Shown: piece after piece, positions 29,536 to 38,549 of the stretch
Layout: every line of letters starts with the position of its first letter
Numbering within the stretch: the first letter of the stretch is position 1
Assembly: GCA_019635755.1 (NCBI GenBank)
Contig: JAHBYW010000001.1
Location: 496,001-560,000, forward strand
Source of the DNA: Rhizobiaceae bacterium
GTDB lineage: Bacteria > Pseudomonadota > Alphaproteobacteria > Rhizobiales > Rhizobiaceae
Length of the DNA: 64,000 nucleotides
Direction of reading: 5' to 3'
Program-made: the position numbers and the translations under genes
Notes under the pieces: generated by a model
Told to the model about the DNA's origin: nothing
The model's input: the letters and a program-made list of their open reading frames with translations, nothing else
Database searches by the model: none

Positions 29536-29690
29536 TGACGGTATTGCTGACGGTATGTGGATTTTCGTCAACGAGCCGCTTTCCAAATACCGTCAGCGCC
29601 GCAAAACCAAGCGACACATCGATTTTTCAGATAACATGCTGATATTGAAGTGAAATAATAATCGGTTGACGGTATTTTGCGTGACGGTAA
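29536..29690. repeat. Five TGACGGTA repeats upstream of the integrase gene
   Basis: TGACGGTAT occurs at 29536, 29548 and 29667; its reverse complement at 29587-29595; and TGACGGTAA at 29682. Spacing is 12 and 15 bases in the paired copies. They lie between guaA and the integrase, where arm-type or excisionase sites are expected. Confidence 0.7.
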
Positions 29691-29735
29691 AAATAGGCCA
29701 TTCGACGGGGTGCTTGACGTCGAAAGGCCTTTACG

Positions 29736-30989
29736 ATGCTGACCGATCTCGCTCTTAAGAAGCTGAAACCAAAGGACAAATTGTACAAGCTGTCGGATCG
29801 TGACGGTATGTACGTTGTCGTTGCGCCATCGGGGCTGATTACCTTCCGCTATGACTACCGTCTCAACGATCGCCGCGAGACGTTGACCATCGGGCGCTAC
29901 GGTCCGGACGGCATTGGCCTGTCCGAAGCCAGAGACCGATGCACGGCTGCGAGGAAGCTGGTGGCGGAAGGGCAATCACCGGCTCTCGACAAGCAGCGCA
30001 AGAAGCGGCGCCTGACACCTGCGGCGAGCTTCAAGGAGGTCGGCAGGCGCTGGCTCAAAGAGGGGCGAATGGCCGAGAGCACGCGATCCATGCGCAAGAC
30101 AATCTTCGACCGCGACATCCTGCCGACATGGAAGAACCGGCTGCTGACCGAGATCACACCGGAGGATGTGCGGACGCTCTGTCACAAGGTGAAGGATCGC
30201 GGCGCGCCGGCGACGGCCATCCATGTTCGCGACATTGTCAAGCAGGTCTACGCTTTCGCCATCCTCCACGGCGAGAAGATCCGCAACCCGACTGACGACG
30301 TTGCCCCAGCCTCGATCGCGACCTTCGTTGCCAGGGATCGCGCGCTGACGCCGGCCGAGATCCGCATCATGCTCCAGGAGCTGGAACATGTGCCGACATT
30401 GCCCACCATCCGCCTTGGGCTGAGGCTGATCCTGCTGACCATGGTGCGTAAAAGCGAGCTTCTAGACGCGACCTGGGACGAAGTCGATTTCGAGAACGCG
30501 GTGTGGAGCATCCCGAAGGAGCGGATGAAGCGCGGCAAGCCTCACAACGTCTATCTGTCGCAGCAGTCGCTCGACATCATGATCGCGCTCAAGACTTGCG
30601 CCGCGAATTCGCGGTACGTGCTGCCTTCGCGCTACGACGCGGACGAGACGATGTCGAAAGCCACGTTCAACCGCATCACCATGGCCATCATCGAGCGGGC
30701 GAAAAAGAAGGGCTTGGCGCTGCAGCCGTTCACGGTTCACGATCTACGACGGACCGGTTCGACATTGCTCCACGAGCTTGGCTTTAACAGCGACTGGATC
30801 GAGAAGTGCCTCGCCCACGAAGAGCGACGGTCATCCCGCAGTGTCTACAACAAGGCCGAATACGAGCAGCAGCGACGCCATATGCTGCAGGAGTGGGCGG
30901 ACATGATCGACGCCTGGACCGCGAGCCAGAAGCGAACACCGGTACTCTATCCGCCATCGATGCACCGGTCAGCCGAGGAGGCGGCGTAA
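29736..30989 (+). CDS. int: P4-type tyrosine integrase
   Basis: The 417-residue protein has the N-terminal DUF4102 arm-binding domain (LTDLALKKLKPKDKLYKLSD and the later SEARDRCTAARKL), a core-binding middle, and the catalytic domain. The catalytic residues are visible: arginine in MVRKSELLDATW, the HxxR of TVHDLRRTGS, a later H in CLAHEERRS, and a tyrosine in RSVYNKAEYEQQRR. It sits 315 bases after guaA, and integrates the element there. Confidence 0.92.
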   Translation: MLTDLALKKLKPKDKLYKLSDRDGMYVVVAPSGLITFRYDYRLNDRRETLTIGRYGPDGIGLSEARDRCTAARKLVAEGQSPALDKQRKKRRLTPAASFKEVGRRWLKEGRMAESTRSMRKTIFDRDILPTWKNRLLTEITPEDVRTLCHKVKDRGAPATAIHVRDIVKQVYAFAILHGEKIRNPTDDVAPASIATFVARDRALTPAEIRIMLQELEHVPTLPTIRLGLRLILLTMVRKSELLDATWDEVDFENAVWSIPKERMKRGKPHNVYLSQQSLDIMIALKTCAANSRYVLPSRYDADETMSKATFNRITMAIIERAKKKGLALQPFTVHDLRRTGSTLLHELGFNSDWIEKCLAHEERRSSRSVYNKAEYEQQRRHMLQEWADMIDAWTASQKRTPVLYPPSMHRSAEEAA

Positions 30990-31082
30990 TCGCTATCCCC
31001 CGGGTATGAGTATGGTCATCATAGAGAGCGCCTGTTTGGTGTTGGAGGAACTGCCGCGCGGCGCAGTTTTCCCTGGCTGCAG

Positions 31083-31448
31083 CTACCCGCGAACCGGCCG
31101 TGTCCTGCGTTTGCGCACGTCCGGCGCCGGTGCGCGCTTGATCCGCTCTGCATCTGACGCCTGCCGACGCTCCTCGATCCAGGCTTCGACCTCCGCCAGA
31201 TCCCAGACCACGCAGCGGGAGGTCAGATAGAAGCGCCGTGGAAATTCGCCGCGCTGCTCCATTTCGTAAATGGTTGTGTCGGCCAGCGGCACGATCTTGC
31301 GAAGCTCAGATCGTCGGACCGTTCGCCTCATGGCCATGCGCAACGACGCAAAAGAGTTCGACGGGGCGTCGTCGCCATCTGGCGCGGCAAGCTTCTTCTC
31401 TCGCGCTTGTCGCGGATCTTGGTTCCCAGCATCCACTATGCCGGTCAT
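31083..31448 (-). CDS. AlpA/excisionase-like DNA-binding protein
   Basis: The product (121 residues from ATG 31448) has an AlpA/MerR-type winged helix: RRSELRKIVPLADTTIYEMEQ, then GEFPRRFYLTSRCVVWDLAEVEAW. AlpA proteins switch on the integrase or excise the element. It is convergent with the integrase gene and ends about 90 bases from it. The basic tail KRRTRP is probably for DNA contact. A later start at the internal MRRTVRRSEL is possible. Confidence 0.8.
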   Translation of the reverse strand: MTGIVDAGNQDPRQAREKKLAAPDGDDAPSNSFASLRMAMRRTVRRSELRKIVPLADTTIYEMEQRGEFPRRFYLTSRCVVWDLAEVEAWIEERRQASDAERIKRAPAPDVRKRRTRPVRG

Positions 31449-31791
31449 AGCAATCTCCAAACCAGTTTGAACCTGGAGCGAATGATGCGGCCCAGTGTTA
31501 AAAATGGAAGCTCGATTGCCAACCCAGTCGGCAACGCGCTGCTCTGACCTGCAAAAAGGATAGTTTTTCCTGCCTGTATCTTGTCGGCGTTTGAACGTCA
31601 CCAACACGAATTGGCAGCTAGTCGGATTCCGGAGGCGGGTCGGAGGACCGCTATATCGCGTTACCCACTGCCGACGATCATGTGGTTCCTCTTCGGCGAA
31701 AAGGAGCGACCGGAAGAGGCTATCCGGTTTTAGGATATCTCGACCTGTTCTGAGATGGCTGATCAATCCAGTTACCGACAGCGGAGGATCG
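31449..31791. other. Non-coding stretch between alpA-like and HIT genes
   Basis: About 340 bases. It contains an AT-rich palindromic part around 31552-31575. An open frame on the plus strand here is antisense to the HIT gene and does not look coding. It probably holds the promoter of the AlpA-like gene. Confidence 0.4.
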
Positions 31792-32208
31792 CTACGACTC
31801 TCTAAGGTAATTGCCCTTTCCAGGGAGGATGTTTCTGACACCGCCCACTGGATCGGGAACGTCACCGGGGTAGCGCGGTATGACATGAAAGTGCAACTGC
31901 TCGACTGTTTGGCCGGCAATTAGCCCCTCATTGATGCCTACATTGAATCCTTGGGCACCGGTTTGGCGAGCTAGTTTTTGCTTTTGCAGCTCGACCAGTT
32001 CGAAGCAAGCCAGTAGCTCTTCTGGCGAGAGCTCGGCAGTCGAGGTCACCCGTCGTTTGGGAACCACTAGCGTGTGACCCTCGCTTACGGGGTAAGCGTC
32101 GGCAATCGCGAAAGCAAGCTGATTCTCCGCGATCCATCGCCGCTTGTCGTGGAAGCGCGATACCAGCTCTGATGTATGGCCGGCCGCGCTGTCAGCCTGC
32201 GCCGTCAT
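31792..32208 (-). CDS. HIT family nucleotide-binding protein
   Basis: A 138-residue histidine-triad protein. The family pattern is seen in ENQLAFAIADAYPVSEGHTLVVP and in the triad region VEQLHFHVIPRYPGD. The first histidine of the usual HxHxH triad is a glutamine here; the middle, catalytic one remains. Members hydrolyse or transfer nucleotidyl groups. The gene stands in the cargo of the mobile element, between the AlpA-like gene and a membrane protein gene, so a role in defence or nucleotide signalling is possible, but unproved. Confidence 0.85.
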   Translation of the reverse strand: MTAQADSAAGHTSELVSRFHDKRRWIAENQLAFAIADAYPVSEGHTLVVPKRRVTSTAELSPEELLACFELVELQKQKLARQTGAQGFNVGINEGLIAGQTVEQLHFHVIPRYPGDVPDPVGGVRNILPGKGNYLRES

Positions 32209-32281
32209 CGCCTCTCTTTCTGTTTCTCATAACCTCTATCATAGGAAAAGAGGTTGCCTGGGGGCAACGTCTCGCGCGAGA

Positions 32282-33058
32282 ATGCAGCGCGAAGGTTGGG
32301 AGCGACTCGTGAACACCCAGGAAGAGGCATTGAGCGGGACAGAAAATGAGGATCTAAAGTGGATTTCGGAGCATTACTTACGCAGCGTTTATACGCTACT
32401 CGACAGTAATCGTGTCTATCTCAACCAAGGAATTACCTGGTCAATTGGCATCATAACCGCTGCAGTGCTTTTCAGTGTTACTTACCTCTCCCCACTGCAA
32501 ATTCGACCGGCCAGCCTCGGTGGCACCCCACAGCGCCTTGGCATGGCCGGAATACTCGACAACGTATCCGACGCCGACGTGCTTCTTTTGATGGCCGTGT
32601 TGGCCATCTCGTTTGCGTTTGTATCCAACTTCATGTCGCGCTCCATCAAGGGGTATGTCAACATGATGCGATACGTGGGACTCTATTCCGCATGTATCCG
32701 GATGGCCTCGGGCAATGGCGATCGCACGCCTGCCGGACTCAAACGATTGGTTGCCGAGATTAACAAGTACGATGTCGATCTTGCCCCAGCACTGACCCTG
32801 CGCCGGGCCCTTGCCAAAATGTTGACTGAGCTTGGCTACGGTCTGTTCTTCGCAATTATCGGCGTGCTTCAATTAGCGGCAGCTCTCGTATGGCTCCGCC
32901 TACCGCCATCTCCGTACGCGCCGCTTTTTTGGTGCCTTTTGGCTATGGGACCGGTTTGGTGCGTTATCGAGCTGATTTTCCTACGCTGGTTATCCAGCTA
33001 TTTCCGCTACGGTAGTGAAGGCGCCAAGGGCTGGAGAGAAGCCGAACGGCTCAAGTAG
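32282..33058 (+). CDS. Multi-span membrane protein of unknown function
   Basis: A 258-residue protein starting at ATG 32282; the longer open frame from 32144 overlaps the divergent HIT gene. I see four hydrophobic segments: around ITWSIGIITAAVLFSVTYL, LLLMAVLAISFAFVSN, FFAIIGVLQLAAALVWL and FWCLLAMGPVWCVIELIFL. The N-terminus is acidic and cytoplasmic. I recognise no family. Because it sits in a defence island, a membrane effector is possible. The HIT gene diverges from it across 73 bases. Confidence 0.7.
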   Translation: MQREGWERLVNTQEEALSGTENEDLKWISEHYLRSVYTLLDSNRVYLNQGITWSIGIITAAVLFSVTYLSPLQIRPASLGGTPQRLGMAGILDNVSDADVLLLMAVLAISFAFVSNFMSRSIKGYVNMMRYVGLYSACIRMASGNGDRTPAGLKRLVAEINKYDVDLAPALTLRRALAKMLTELGYGLFFAIIGVLQLAAALVWLRLPPSPYAPLFWCLLAMGPVWCVIELIFLRWLSSYFRYGSEGAKGWREAERLK

Positions 33059-33309
33059 GTGTTGGGTGCGCTGGATTTCTGCATGCGTTGACGTGTGCAA
33101 GACGCTCTCCACCTGTCCATCCGACTTCGCTGGCCCGCGGCGACTTAGCTCACCCGGTAGCGGCTGCATCGGTGTGTGGTCGACAATCGCGACTACGCGT
33201 CCCTGACTGCAATCCCGGCCCACCAACTGGTGGGGGGCCAGCGCGCAGGCAGGTCCGAGTGCCGAAGGCGCACCATGCAGACTGCTCGCCGGCATTCCGG
33301 CGCTCTTAA

Positions 33310-35232
33310 CTAGACCCGCCAGAGAAGTATTTGAATCGCAGCTGTCGGCGCCGCTGCCTCTGTCGAATCGGCTGCAAGCTTAACGGCCATAACATCATTG
33401 TACTTGTGGTTGGAGACAACTTGGCTCTTCTGAAGGGCCACTACGCGCTCAAAGTTGTCAGTTAGCGCCTTGGCCTTGACTTTGGTCGCATCGCTGCGCT
33501 TGAGATCCTGCTGCAGCGCGGTCAAATGCTTTAGGAACCAGCCGACAAACTCGCCCGTGAAGAATATTGGCTGCTTGTCTTGTACCTTGTCGTGTTCTCG
33601 TGCGAGGAACGCGAACTGATGTCTAGGTCTAAATGCCTCCCCTATAGTAATCTCGTTGCCATTTTCTCTAATACAGACGCGGCCAGCTAGAGCTTCAAAA
33701 TGTACGGGTGGCTTCAGAACACCGACGCGGCCCAAGGAAGAGAGGTATTGACCCTGTAGCGACAGGAAATGTTCAGGCCGCAATCTCCCAATCCAGCTCA
33801 ACTCCTCTTTCTTGACCTTTTTCTTAAGATCCTTGGTAGAGAGTGCCTGAGGGTATTTGAGGTCCCAGTCGATCTCGTATATTCGGGAACCGATGACCAA
33901 CGGATTAGGATCGGATTTCTGCTTCTGCGAATGAGCAAGTTTTCCGCGAAGCAGCAAGACGGATTTCGCCGCTGGGGGCTTGTCGCCGCGTTCCACCAGA
34001 TCGCAGATCGGACTCATTACGGCGAGGATCGATCTCTCAACCAGTGTTTTTGCCACCTTGGGAAGTTTACCCTCGAAGTATATGTCGCCGGACATCGGAT
34101 TGGTGCCGTCGAGTCCGCGGAAACCGCGATCACTTGAAATCCGGGTCACACCGTAAAGTTCGGCGAATGCGTTGGAAGGTGGGTCGAAATATTCACCCGG
34201 CATCTCAGCAAAGGGGCTCGTTCCAACTTTTACCGGCGCCTTATTCGAGAAGGCCTTCGCTACCTGCTCGGCCAGCGCGCTAGCCAGCAGCTCCTTGAGG
34301 TAGTCTTCTACCGGCTGTCCCTCCTTTTGCAGACTTAGTGAATGGAGGCGGCCAAAATCGGCGATGTCGAGAAGCTCGATCCTATCTTGCACCCACTTGC
34401 TGGCGTCACCCAAGATCACTGGCCAAGCCCTGATCAATGGCTCAATGAGTGCACTCGCTTTGCTCGTTCGCAGGATGTCGGCAATCGCGATGATTGGAGA
34501 GTATTCGCCGCGAGTTATTGCGTCCTTCTGGACGAACCGATAACGCGACACCGCCTGCTTAGCCTCCTTTCGGAAGTTCCGGCCGATGAGTTCGGTTGCA
34601 ATGGACGAGATGAGAATGAAGGCCGGCGGAATCTTCTTTGCGTCGTCCTTAGTCGCCGCCTTTACGCTGTTGAGATAGCGCAGGGCGCGCGCTCTTGCCT
34701 TGTCAAGCACACTTTGGGGCGGCTTCTTGCCCTGGACGACTGCCGGGATGTCACCAGACAAAAAGAGATCGAGGAATATTACGTCCACCGTAGCGATCGT
34801 CTCGGGCGCCGTATCGCTTCCCAGTTTGAGCAATGCGATATCCGTCAGTCCTGCCAGCATATCCTCAAGCGGCTTGAGCTGGGTGAGCTTGATCAGACGG
34901 TCTTCCTCGATATCGCTGAACAGCAGCTTGAGCGCGTCCTTCGCGCCGGGAGACGGTGGGGATTGATCGCTCGTGCCGACATGAAGCGCCCAAAGCGATT
35001 GAATGAGGTCCTCCTTGTCTTGGAGGGCCTCCCAATCATTGAGGTCGTCCTCGGCCAACTGACTCTTAACTTGCAGCTCGGTGACAAGTGCCTCGTCATC
35101 CTCAAGCCGTTGTACGAACTGATTGAAGGCTTGCTCTTTGATTTCGCCCCCTTCAGGGGGATCGTAGGCGTCGTCCACTATGGCGAGCTTCTTCACGCCG
35201 CCGATCTTTGCCGCCTCCTGCAGCATGCTCAT
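33310..35232 (-). CDS. Response-receiver protein (REC-like N-terminus, unknown C-terminus)
   Basis: A 640-residue protein. Near the N-terminus KKLAIVDDAYDPP offers an acidic pair (about D20/D21), and VDVIFLDLFLSG an aspartate (about D155) placed as the phosphoacceptor of a receiver domain, with a long insertion between the two. The following 480 residues have no motif that I know. It matches the class annotated as response-receiver proteins in conflict systems. The gene overlaps the histidine kinase gene by 4 bases (ATGA), so the pair is co-translated. It is the last gene of the run that begins with the phosphorothioation genes. Confidence 0.78.
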   Translation of the reverse strand: MSMLQEAAKIGGVKKLAIVDDAYDPPEGGEIKEQAFNQFVQRLEDDEALVTELQVKSQLAEDDLNDWEALQDKEDLIQSLWALHVGTSDQSPPSPGAKDALKLLFSDIEEDRLIKLTQLKPLEDMLAGLTDIALLKLGSDTAPETIATVDVIFLDLFLSGDIPAVVQGKKPPQSVLDKARARALRYLNSVKAATKDDAKKIPPAFILISSIATELIGRNFRKEAKQAVSRYRFVQKDAITRGEYSPIIAIADILRTSKASALIEPLIRAWPVILGDASKWVQDRIELLDIADFGRLHSLSLQKEGQPVEDYLKELLASALAEQVAKAFSNKAPVKVGTSPFAEMPGEYFDPPSNAFAELYGVTRISSDRGFRGLDGTNPMSGDIYFEGKLPKVAKTLVERSILAVMSPICDLVERGDKPPAAKSVLLLRGKLAHSQKQKSDPNPLVIGSRIYEIDWDLKYPQALSTKDLKKKVKKEELSWIGRLRPEHFLSLQGQYLSSLGRVGVLKPPVHFEALAGRVCIRENGNEITIGEAFRPRHQFAFLAREHDKVQDKQPIFFTGEFVGWFLKHLTALQQDLKRSDATKVKAKALTDNFERVVALQKSQVVSNHKYNDVMAVKLAADSTEAAAPTAAIQILLWRV

Positions 35233-37562
35233 CGTCTCTTTGCCCCCAGATCAACAACGAACGTATTCCAGCTTTCCTCGCTGCTCTTGCCGACTAGGCT
35301 CAGTGACCAGTCGTGGTAGTCTGCAAGCTCCCGTGCGATGTAGAGCCCAAGGCCGCTTCCTTCGCCGGCGGGCTTAGCCGAGACAAAAGGACGGAAGACA
35401 TACTCGGCGTCAGACGCAGGGATGCCAGGGCCGTTATCAGTGATGCTTATCGTCTCGCCAGCTTCATCGATATCTATCAGAATCTGCGGCCGGAAGTTCG
35501 CCTCCACGATGGCCCTTTGCTTGAGCCAATAGTAGGAGTTGGTCAGCAGATTCTCGATGATTTGAATCAACATGCCGCGGACAGCCTTAATCGTCCACGG
35601 CCCCTTACTGCTGGTTACAGTCACGGTGACGCTATGCCGCTTGGATTGCTCAGCGCGCGCGTCCACGATTTCGTCGACAACATCTTGGACCGTGAATCTT
35701 TCTTTTGTCTGTCGGCGAGCCGTGCTGAGCGGGTCGAGGCTTTCAATCCGCTTCTGGAGTGTCCGTAGCTGGCTTTCGAGTGTGTTGAATACCGCCGGGA
35801 ACTTGCCAGGCAACTGCGAGACATCAACAGCTTCGAGCGTGCTCAAGGTGCTACTGCTGCTTCGGCCGAGCTCGTGTAGGATCAACTCAACCATCAGGCC
35901 AAGACCAGCGAGGTGTACGAACTTGCGTCGCTCATCTTTGTAGTCGTCGACAATTTCGTCAACGCCGTCGATTTGCTTGACGAGATGCTGAACGATGCGC
36001 TCAACTTCGCGCAGAGGCCCGGCTTGGGCTGGGGCATCTAGGGCGATCTGCCGAATCCGTCGTTGGATATCGGTTTTGGCATCCGCAACGCGCTGCTTGA
36101 GCACGTCTAGCGAGGTGAGATCCTCGCGCTTCAGACTGTCATCGACTTCCTGACTAAAGGTTTTAAAGTCTGCAAGTATTCGGCGGAGGATCGCGACAAA
36201 TACCTCCTTGTACTCATTATCAAACAAGCCTTCGCGATTGGTTTGTTCCACTAAGTGCCGATTGCGCCAACTTAGGATCACCCGACCGACGATCTGTTGG
36301 CGGTTGAGCTTGTATCCCCTGCTCGCGAAGGCTCGCTTGTCGAGTTCCAACCAGTCATCGTCGGGCCCGCCGTACGGATTGATCCGGAAGCCGTCGCGAA
36401 AGACCATTAGGCCTCCAGCCCACTGCTTAACCAGATCCTGCACGTCCCGCTTAGTACCCAGACCTTCCACCGCCGTAAGATAGATACGGTTGAACCACAA
36501 AAACTCAAGCTTGAATGGGCCTAAGCCTCGTACGACACGGGTCGACTTCGAAGCCGTGAACGAGACAATCTGTGTCTCGTTGATCTGAATTGTCTTTTTC
36601 TTCTTCGTGTTTAGCCGATAGTCGATCTCCCCCACAATCCTGGCAGCGCCTCTATCGTCATACTCGAACTTTGCTGTGACGATGGCATGGGCTTGCTCGA
36701 ACAACCTCTGCGGAATTTGGGGCAGCGTCAGGACTTGACCGTTGAATTCGATGCGGAAGAGACGGTTGCCGCGACGCCGCTCGAATGGGTCCACCATGCG
36801 AGAGAAGTCACCTTTCAGCAGTTCGTTGAAACGCGCCCTGGACCAGTCCGCTTTGAGATGGGAGATCTTAATCAGGGTTCCAGAATGGTTAGGTTTCGGT
36901 TTTCTGGCACCGGAGCTAGGTTCGATCTCAACTTCGCTTAGAAGCTCGTCGGAGTCATGACTGAAACGGGTCCAGTCGATTTCGAGCACATTCCAACGTT
37001 CCTCGCCTGCCTTGGAAGTGATAACTTCCAAATGGTCTCCGAGCCGCATGACTGACAGCCGACCAACTCCCTTGTCCCCGAGAAAGGTTCGAGCCGGCGG
37101 TTCCCCCGATGTATCCCATCCAGCCTTCGCAGCACGCCGAGATCGAGTTCCGATTGTGAGGTAGATATCGCCGAGGTCGTCGAGCGTCATGCCCTCGCCG
37201 TCATCGTCAATCTCGATGAAATTGACCTCTCGGTATGCGGTGACGAGGGCCGAGCGGAACTCGTCGGCATCATCGGCTGCATTCAGTCGGTCCAACAAGT
37301 CTTTGGAGCCCTGGCGCGGAGCGTCACTTTGAATCCAACGCTCGATCCTTTGCCTTACATCGCTAATTGGTGCTCCGCTGTCGACCTGCTCGAGAGCTTG
37401 GCGATAATAGCTGTAGGGTAGGACTGACTGTACTTTGATGCGAACGACCGGGGAACCGGCGTCGACGGCGTTCTTGACCAGTTCGTAGATAGCGACGGCG
37501 TCAGAACCGATTAGTTCTGCGCCTAGCTCCAGTAATGTTCGCGCTCTAATCTTGAAAGCCAT
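35229..37562 (-). CDS. Double GHKL ATPase: Hsp90-like N-terminus plus histidine kinase C-terminus
   Basis: A 777-residue protein with two separate GHKL ATP-binding domains. The first has IYELVKNAVDA (about 25-35), DDGEGM (about 120) and FLGDKGVGRLS, the pattern of Hsp90/MORC-type ATPases. The second is a classic histidine kinase: a possible phosphoacceptor in LILHELGRS (about H563), IIENLLTNS (about 670), DNGPGIP (about 708) and GSGLGLYIAREL. It starts at ATG 37562, which shares a base with the TAA of a small upstream frame and has no ribosome site of its own. Its partner, the receiver gene, follows by an ATGA overlap. A sensor that passes a signal to the receiver protein is the likely role. 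Confidence 0.82.
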   Translation of the reverse strand: MAFKIRARTLLELGAELIGSDAVAIYELVKNAVDAGSPVVRIKVQSVLPYSYYRQALEQVDSGAPISDVRQRIERWIQSDAPRQGSKDLLDRLNAADDADEFRSALVTAYREVNFIEIDDDGEGMTLDDLGDIYLTIGTRSRRAAKAGWDTSGEPPARTFLGDKGVGRLSVMRLGDHLEVITSKAGEERWNVLEIDWTRFSHDSDELLSEVEIEPSSGARKPKPNHSGTLIKISHLKADWSRARFNELLKGDFSRMVDPFERRRGNRLFRIEFNGQVLTLPQIPQRLFEQAHAIVTAKFEYDDRGAARIVGEIDYRLNTKKKKTIQINETQIVSFTASKSTRVVRGLGPFKLEFLWFNRIYLTAVEGLGTKRDVQDLVKQWAGGLMVFRDGFRINPYGGPDDDWLELDKRAFASRGYKLNRQQIVGRVILSWRNRHLVEQTNREGLFDNEYKEVFVAILRRILADFKTFSQEVDDSLKREDLTSLDVLKQRVADAKTDIQRRIRQIALDAPAQAGPLREVERIVQHLVKQIDGVDEIVDDYKDERRKFVHLAGLGLMVELILHELGRSSSSTLSTLEAVDVSQLPGKFPAVFNTLESQLRTLQKRIESLDPLSTARRQTKERFTVQDVVDEIVDARAEQSKRHSVTVTVTSSKGPWTIKAVRGMLIQIIENLLTNSYYWLKQRAIVEANFRPQILIDIDEAGETISITDNGPGIPASDAEYVFRPFVSAKPAGEGSGLGLYIARELADYHDWSLSLVGKSSEESWNTFVVDLGAKRR

Positions 37563-37783
37563 TACGTTGAATTATCTAGGTTTTGAGAGCTGAGGAGCCG
37601 TAAATAATCCCTTCTCAGTGAGAGGCATAGTCGGATCGGCGACATGCAAAACCTGTCGATGACAGATACGACTACCTCCACAAAATAACTGCCGCCAGCC
37701 ATAGCTACCCGTGAGAGATCTTCGATCACTGCAGCCAATATGTACTCACTAGAGTGAACATATGAGGCAGCCTTCAGGTTCAT
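37562..37783 (-). CDS. Small protein linking the sulfur genes to the kinase gene
   Basis: A 73-residue frame from ATG 37783, behind GAGG. It overlaps the end of the PAPS-reductase-like gene by 35 bases, and its TAA overlaps the kinase ATG by one base (TAATG). It has no known motif; it is mixed hydrophobic (SYFVEVVVSVIDRF) with a basic C-terminus (LSLRRDYLRLL). Because the kinase gene lacks a ribosome site, translation through this frame would explain how it is expressed. It may be only a coupling peptide. Confidence 0.5.
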   Translation of the reverse strand: MNLKAASYVHSSEYILAAVIEDLSRVAMAGGSYFVEVVVSVIDRFCMSPIRLCLSLRRDYLRLLSSQNLDNST

Positions 37784-38549
37784 CGTCCTCAAACTCCGCG
37801 CCAGCCAAGACGGCGGACAGTGGCAGGTTCTCGCGCCGAGCTGCCCGTCGAGCCGCGGCGGCTTCCCAGTTGCGCTCGATCTGTTCCATGCGTTCGGGGC
37901 GCTCGAGCTCGGCCAAGGATTCGCCGCTGCACCAGGTGAAATTCTTACTTACCGCCGCGCTCCGCACCTCGTATTCCTTCGCGCGCTCAAAGTAGTCCGG
38001 GTGGCGTCGCTTGAGGCGGACCCATTCGATTTTCTGCTGATAAAAGCAGAAATAGCAGCCCGAGCGCGACCGGCCCCATTCCATGTATGGTGGAAGCCCT
38101 AATCCGCTGTCCTCGAGGATCCGAATAATGTCGGCCCGCACCAACCCATCTTCCTGGAAGGGATAAACGGCAGTTATGTTTGGCTTAGTGCTAATGTAGC
38201 CAGTGCGCTTCTCATCAGCACGCAGCCCCACATAGTTGATGGTCGGATCGTCACCGATATGCTCTTCAAACGGCTTGAGCTTAAGCATCTTTGTGCACCA
38301 TCGGCGGTGGTTCGAGGGCAACATGTCGCCATAGACAGCAAGCCAGTGCTCGAAAGGATCATCCGGCGTTGTCCTGGTGACCGTGCGACCGAGGATGCTC
38401 TCGAGGCGCGCCATGTAATCGTAGGTCTCCGGCAACTCCTTGCCGGTGTCATGAAAGATGTACTCCATCTCAGGGACGCGATCGCGCAGATATACAGCCA
38501 GCGCCGCGCTGTCCTTTCCACCAGAAAGGCTGAGAACGTGTCGGGTCAT
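37749..38549 (-). CDS. sspD: PAPS-reductase-like protein, SspD-type
   Basis: A 266-residue member of the PP-loop PAPS reductase family. SLSGGKDSAALAVYL near residue 10 binds ATP. Cysteines lie in HRRWCTK, GCYFCFY, FTWCSG and the C-terminal GCLICSL, and could hold an iron-sulfur cluster. YVGLRADEKR is typical. It is much shorter than DndC, closer to the SspD size. In DNA phosphorothioation this enzyme activates the phosphate for sulfur transfer. It overlaps the ATPase gene by 4 bases. The name is inferred from order and domain; not checked against a database. Confidence 0.78.
   Translation of the reverse strand: MTRHVLSLSGGKDSAALAVYLRDRVPEMEYIFHDTGKELPETYDYMARLESILGRTVTRTTPDDPFEHWLAVYGDMLPSNHRRWCTKMLKLKPFEEHIGDDPTINYVGLRADEKRTGYISTKPNITAVYPFQEDGLVRADIIRILEDSGLGLPPYMEWGRSRSGCYFCFYQQKIEWVRLKRRHPDYFERAKEYEVRSAAVSKNFTWCSGESLAELERPERMEQIERNWEAAAARRAARRENLPLSAVLAGAEFEDDEPEGCLICSL

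Noticed and set aside
33136-33290. tRNA-like text (GCGACTTAGCTCACCCGGTAG)
   Set aside because: There is no matching T-arm or acceptor stem, so it is not a tRNA gene; a decayed one cannot be excluded.
33310-37562. Detocs defence system
   Set aside because: Detocs has three genes with a phosphatase; here two genes with a different kinase N-terminus are found.
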